Source: Clostridia bacterium (GTDB taxonomy: Bacteria; Bacillota; Clostridia; Christensenellales; Aristaeellaceae). Taken from it: a DNA stretch of 6,987 nucleotides. The stretch spans positions 1-6,987 of the forward strand of contig CAAEEC010000219.1 in NCBI GenBank assembly GCA_900754755.1, in the 5' to 3' direction. Below are positions 4,617 through 6,987 of this stretch, in pieces. Position 1 is the stretch's first letter, and every line of letters begins with the position of its first letter. Below the pieces are notes generated by a model. That model ran no database searches, was not told where the DNA came from, and saw only the letters and a program-made list of their open reading frames with translations. A program made the position numbers and the translations under genes.

Positions 4617-6695
4617 ATGAAGGACTATTGCACCAAGAACATTCGCAACATCGCTGTCGTGGGCCACGGCGGCGAGGGCAAGACGACGCTCGTCGAGGCG
4701 CTGCTGTTCGCCACCGGGACGATCGACCGCCAGGGCCGCGTGGAGGATGGAACCACCACCACGGACTTTGATCCCGAAGAGACCCGGCGTACGATTTCGA
4801 TTTCGGCCGCGCTCGCGCCGCTGGAGTGGAAGGACACCAAGGTCAACCTGATCGACGTGCCTGGCTACTTCGATTTCGCCGGCGAGATGGTCGGCCCGCT
4901 GACCGTGGCGGAAGGCGCGATTATCACCGTGGGCGCTGTGAGCGGCCTGAACGTGGGCGCGGAAAAGGCCTGGGAAATGTGCGATAAGACCAAGACTTCG
5001 CGCATGATCGTAATCAACCAGATGGATCGCGAAAACGCCAATTTCGATAAAGCGCTGGCCTCCATCACGGAAAAATACGGTTCCCACGTGGCCCCCATCG
5101 AAGTGCCGATCATGGAAAACGGCCAGTTCACCGGCGTGGTCTGCATTCTGGAGAACAAGGCCTTCACCGGCGAAGGAAAAACGCTCAAGGAGATCCCGAT
5201 CCCCGCAAGCGCCGCGAGCGCCGTGGAAAGCGCGCGCGAAGCCATCATGGAAGCCGCCGCTGGCGCGGACGACGAACTGATGGAAGCCTATTTTGAAAAT
5301 GGCGAGCTGGACGACGAGCAGATCATGCGCGGCCTGCGCCGCGGCATTGTGGACGGCACGGTGGTGCCGGTGGTGTGCTGCTCTTCCATCACCCGCGTGG
5401 GCCTGGCCAAGCTGCTGGACAACCTCATCGACCTGATGCCCTCGCCCGAGGGCCGCGTGGCCGAAGGCACCAATCCCAAGACCGGCGAAGCCGAAGAGCG
5501 CGTGTGCGCCGTGGATCAGCCGTTCTCCGCGCAGGTGTTCAAGACCCTGGCCGACCCGTTCGTGGGCAAGCTGTCGATCCTCAAGGTGATGAGCGGCGAG
5601 CTGACGGGCGATACGCAGCTGTACAACGTCAACGCGGAAAAGACCGAAAAGGCCGGCACGATTTATATCCTGCGCGGCAAAAAGCAGACCACCACGCCCA
5701 AGCTGATCGCGGGCGACATCGGCGCGCTGGCCAAGCTGGTGTCCGTGAACACGGGCCATACCCTGGCCGACGCGGCCAACCCGATCCAGTACGAGATGCT
5801 CCACTTCCCCGAGCCGTGCATTTCCATGGCGGTGTACGCCAAGAAGTCCGGCGAGGAAGATAAGGTGTTTTCCGGCCTCAGCCGCCTGATGGAAGAAGAT
5901 CCCACCATTCGCGTGGAAAAGAACGTGGAAACGACCGAGAGCCTGCTCTCCGGCCTGGGCGAGATGCACCTGGAAGTGATCACCAAGAAGCTGTCCAGCA
6001 AGTTCGGCGCGGAGTGCGTGCTGCAGGATCCCAAGATCCCCTATCGCGAGACCATCCGCAAGACGCTCGACTGCGAAGGCCGCCACAAGAAGCAGACCGG
6101 CGGTCACGGCCAGTTCGGCCACGTGGTGATCGAGTTCTCCCCGAACGCGGACGGCAGCGACGAAGTGCGCTTTGTGGACGCCATCGTGGGCGGCGTGGTG
6201 CCGCGCAACTTCATCCCCGCGGTGGAAAAGGGCCTGCGCGAAAACGTGCAGAAGGGCGTGCTCGCCGGGTATCCGATGGTGGGCATCACCGCGAAGCTGC
6301 ACTTCGGTTCCTACCATGCGGTCGACTCCTCTGAAATGGCGTTCAAGACGGCTACCCGCCTGGCCTTCAAAAAGCTGATCGACGCCAGCCCCGTGCTGCT
6401 TGAGCCGATCTACCACGTGGAAGTGCTCGTGCCGGACGAGTACATGGGCGATATCATCGGCGATATGAACAAGCGCCGCGGCCGCATCATCGGTATGGAG
6501 CAGGAAAACGGCATGCAGAAGGTCATCGCCGAAGTGCCGCAATCCGAAATGTTCAAGTACGCGACCGATCTGCGCTCCATGACGCAGGCGCGCGGCTCCT
6601 TCACCATGCAGTTCGAGCGCTATGAAGAAGTGCCCGCTGCCGACGCGAAGAAGATCATCGAAAGCGCGAAGCGCGACGACGACGACGAGGAATAA
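4617..6695 (+). CDS. EF-G-2-type elongation factor G paralogue (ribosomal GTPase)
   Basis: This 692-residue protein is a full-length EF-G-like translational GTPase. The G domain (about 8-290) shows the P-loop GHGGEGKT (16-23), switch region DFDPEETRRTISI (50-62), DVPGY (80-84), NQMD (134-137) and CCSS (254-257). Domain II lies near 303-385, domain III near 398-470, domain IV near 473-595 with QTGGHGQFGHV and SYHAVDSSEMAFK, and domain V near 596-672. Classical EF-G has AHIDAGKT and DTPGH; the altered P-loop and the Tyr replacing the catalytic switch-II His are features of the divergent EF-G-2 group, exemplified by Thermus thermophilus EF-G-2, so it is unlikely to be the main translocase, which is normally found in the rpsL-rpsG-fusA-tuf cluster; none of those genes adjoins it. 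It ends in an acidic tail, DDDDEE. The likely role is ribosome-dependent GTP hydrolysis in the cytoplasm; the exact step is unknown. Confidence 0.93.
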   Translation: MKDYCTKNIRNIAVVGHGGEGKTTLVEALLFATGTIDRQGRVEDGTTTTDFDPEETRRTISISAALAPLEWKDTKVNLIDVPGYFDFAGEMVGPLTVAEGAIITVGAVSGLNVGAEKAWEMCDKTKTSRMIVINQMDRENANFDKALASITEKYGSHVAPIEVPIMENGQFTGVVCILENKAFTGEGKTLKEIPIPASAASAVESAREAIMEAAAGADDELMEAYFENGELDDEQIMRGLRRGIVDGTVVPVVCCSSITRVGLAKLLDNLIDLMPSPEGRVAEGTNPKTGEAEERVCAVDQPFSAQVFKTLADPFVGKLSILKVMSGELTGDTQLYNVNAEKTEKAGTIYILRGKKQTTTPKLIAGDIGALAKLVSVNTGHTLADAANPIQYEMLHFPEPCISMAVYAKKSGEEDKVFSGLSRLMEEDPTIRVEKNVETTESLLSGLGEMHLEVITKKLSSKFGAECVLQDPKIPYRETIRKTLDCEGRHKKQTGGHGQFGHVVIEFSPNADGSDEVRFVDAIVGGVVPRNFIPAVEKGLRENVQKGVLAGYPMVGITAKLHFGSYHAVDSSEMAFKTATRLAFKKLIDASPVLLEPIYHVEVLVPDEYMGDIIGDMNKRRGRIIGMEQENGMQKVIAEVPQSEMFKYATDLRSMTQARGSFTMQFERYEEVPAADAKKIIESAKRDDDDEE

Positions 6696-6719
6696 GCCTT
6701 ACCCCATCGATCGAAAAAC

Positions 6720-6765
6720 GGGGCTGCCTCAAAATGATTCCGGGAGAATCACGAGAGGGAGCCCC
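6720..6765 (+). terminator. Terminator-like hairpin after the EF-G-like gene
   Basis: The arms 6720-6730 (GGGGCTGCCTC) and 6755-6765 (GAGGGAGCCCC) pair at 10 of 11 positions, and an inner stem GATTC/GAATC (6736-6740, 6746-6750) closes the loop. It starts 24 nt after the stop codon and is preceded by an A-run. The following T-rich stretch is broken (TTCTCCATTTGTCT), so termination may be incomplete. Confidence 0.65.
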
Positions 6766-6838
6766 TTCTCCATTTGTCTAAAAACGGCAAGTGCTCGCCC
6801 AAAGGCGCGATTTGCTTTCAAGATTTACATTTGCGGCG

Positions 6839-6867
6839 TTGACGCTGAAGAAAAGCTGTGCGATAAT
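6839..6867 (+). promoter_or_regulatory. Promoter of the tRNA-Arg gene
   Basis: TTGACG at 6839-6844 (5 of 6) is separated by 17 bp from GATAAT at 6862-6867 (5 of 6). Transcription would begin near 6875, about 48 nt before the mature tRNA 5' end. The 6766-6838 stretch before it holds only a weak stem (6787-6815). Confidence 0.7.
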
Positions 6868-6922
6868 AAAGAATAGCGTTGCGCAGGCGAGTGAATAACG
6901 GCTTGCGTAGGCAACCCAATGT

Positions 6923-6987
6923 GCGCCCGTAGCTCAGCAGGATAGAGCGGCCGCCTCCTAAGCGGCAGGCCGTGGGTTCGAATCCCG
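6923..6987 (+). tRNA. tRNA-Arg (anticodon CCU), 3' end cut by the window edge
   Basis: The cloverleaf can be traced: acceptor strand GCGCCCG (6923-6929), D stem GCTC/GAGC (6932-6935, 6945-6948), anticodon stem GCCGC/GCGGC (6950-6954, 6962-6966) with loop CTCCTAA, a five-base variable loop, T stem beginning GTGGG and the TTCGAAT loop. The anticodon CCT at 6957-6959 reads AGG codons, giving arginine. About a dozen bases, including the 3' acceptor strand, lie beyond the edge. It decodes a rare arginine codon in a genome that clearly favours CGC here. Confidence 0.95.

Noticed and set aside
4614..6542. Minus-strand open frame of about 640 codons opposite the EF-G-like gene
   Set aside because: The composition is extremely rich in His, Ala and Gly, as expected from the reverse of GC-biased codons, and no ribosome site or known motif is seen.
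6787..6815. Possible second terminator, reading toward the EF-G-like gene on the minus strand, with TTTTT after it
   Set aside because: The stem is only two 4-bp helices (GCAA/TTGC and CGCC/GGCG) separated by an uneven internal loop, and no minus-strand gene ends here.
6622..6876. Plus-strand open frame of about 84 codons crossing the EF-G-like stop and the tRNA promoter
   Set aside because: It starts inside the EF-G-like gene in another frame, runs through the terminator hairpin and has no ribosome site.

Overview
The window looks like chromosomal DNA from a GC-rich member of the Clostridia (Bacillota). The pointers are strong GGAGG-type ribosome binding sites, sigma-A-like promoters, an AgrC-type sensor segment, a LytTR DNA-binding domain, a secreted CAP plus Big2 protein, and an EF-G-2-type translation GTPase. 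The species cannot be named from this sequence. Nearly all of the window is coding, and no insertion sequence, phage gene or CRISPR array is visible.

Layout from left to right: (1) bases 1-4 appear to be the start codon of a minus-strand gene that runs off the left edge. (2) Bases 5-163 are a short regulatory gap holding a GTTACA triple repeat, an intrinsic-terminator-like hairpin and an 11-bp direct repeat with a 21-bp period. (3) Bases 164-1456 (minus) encode a seven-helix membrane protein carrying the histidine box of an AgrC-like kinase, joined directly to a LytTR DNA-binding domain with no ATPase domain and no receiver domain. (4) Bases 1457-1699 hold two divergent promoters. (5) Bases 1700-2449 (plus) encode a complete YebC/TACO1-family protein. 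(6) Bases 2543-3187 (plus) encode a small three-helix membrane protein preceded by a long dyad. (7) Bases 3173-4447 (minus) encode a secreted CAP/Big2 protein whose 3' end overlaps the preceding gene tail to tail. (8) Bases 4617-6695 (plus) encode a full-length EF-G-like GTPase followed by a hairpin. (9) From 6923 to the right edge is a truncated tRNA-Arg(CCU) gene with its own promoter.

Most genes look like separate transcription units rather than one operon. YebC, the EF-G-like GTPase and the tRNA all serve translation. The most interesting item is the sensor-LytTR chimera: it looks as if a two-component pair collapsed into one membrane-anchored polypeptide. Just beyond its 3' end lies a direct repeat with the spacing of LytTR operators (9-mers separated by 12 bp), upstream of the gene starting at the left edge. 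This suggests, by inference only, a compact regulator-target pair.
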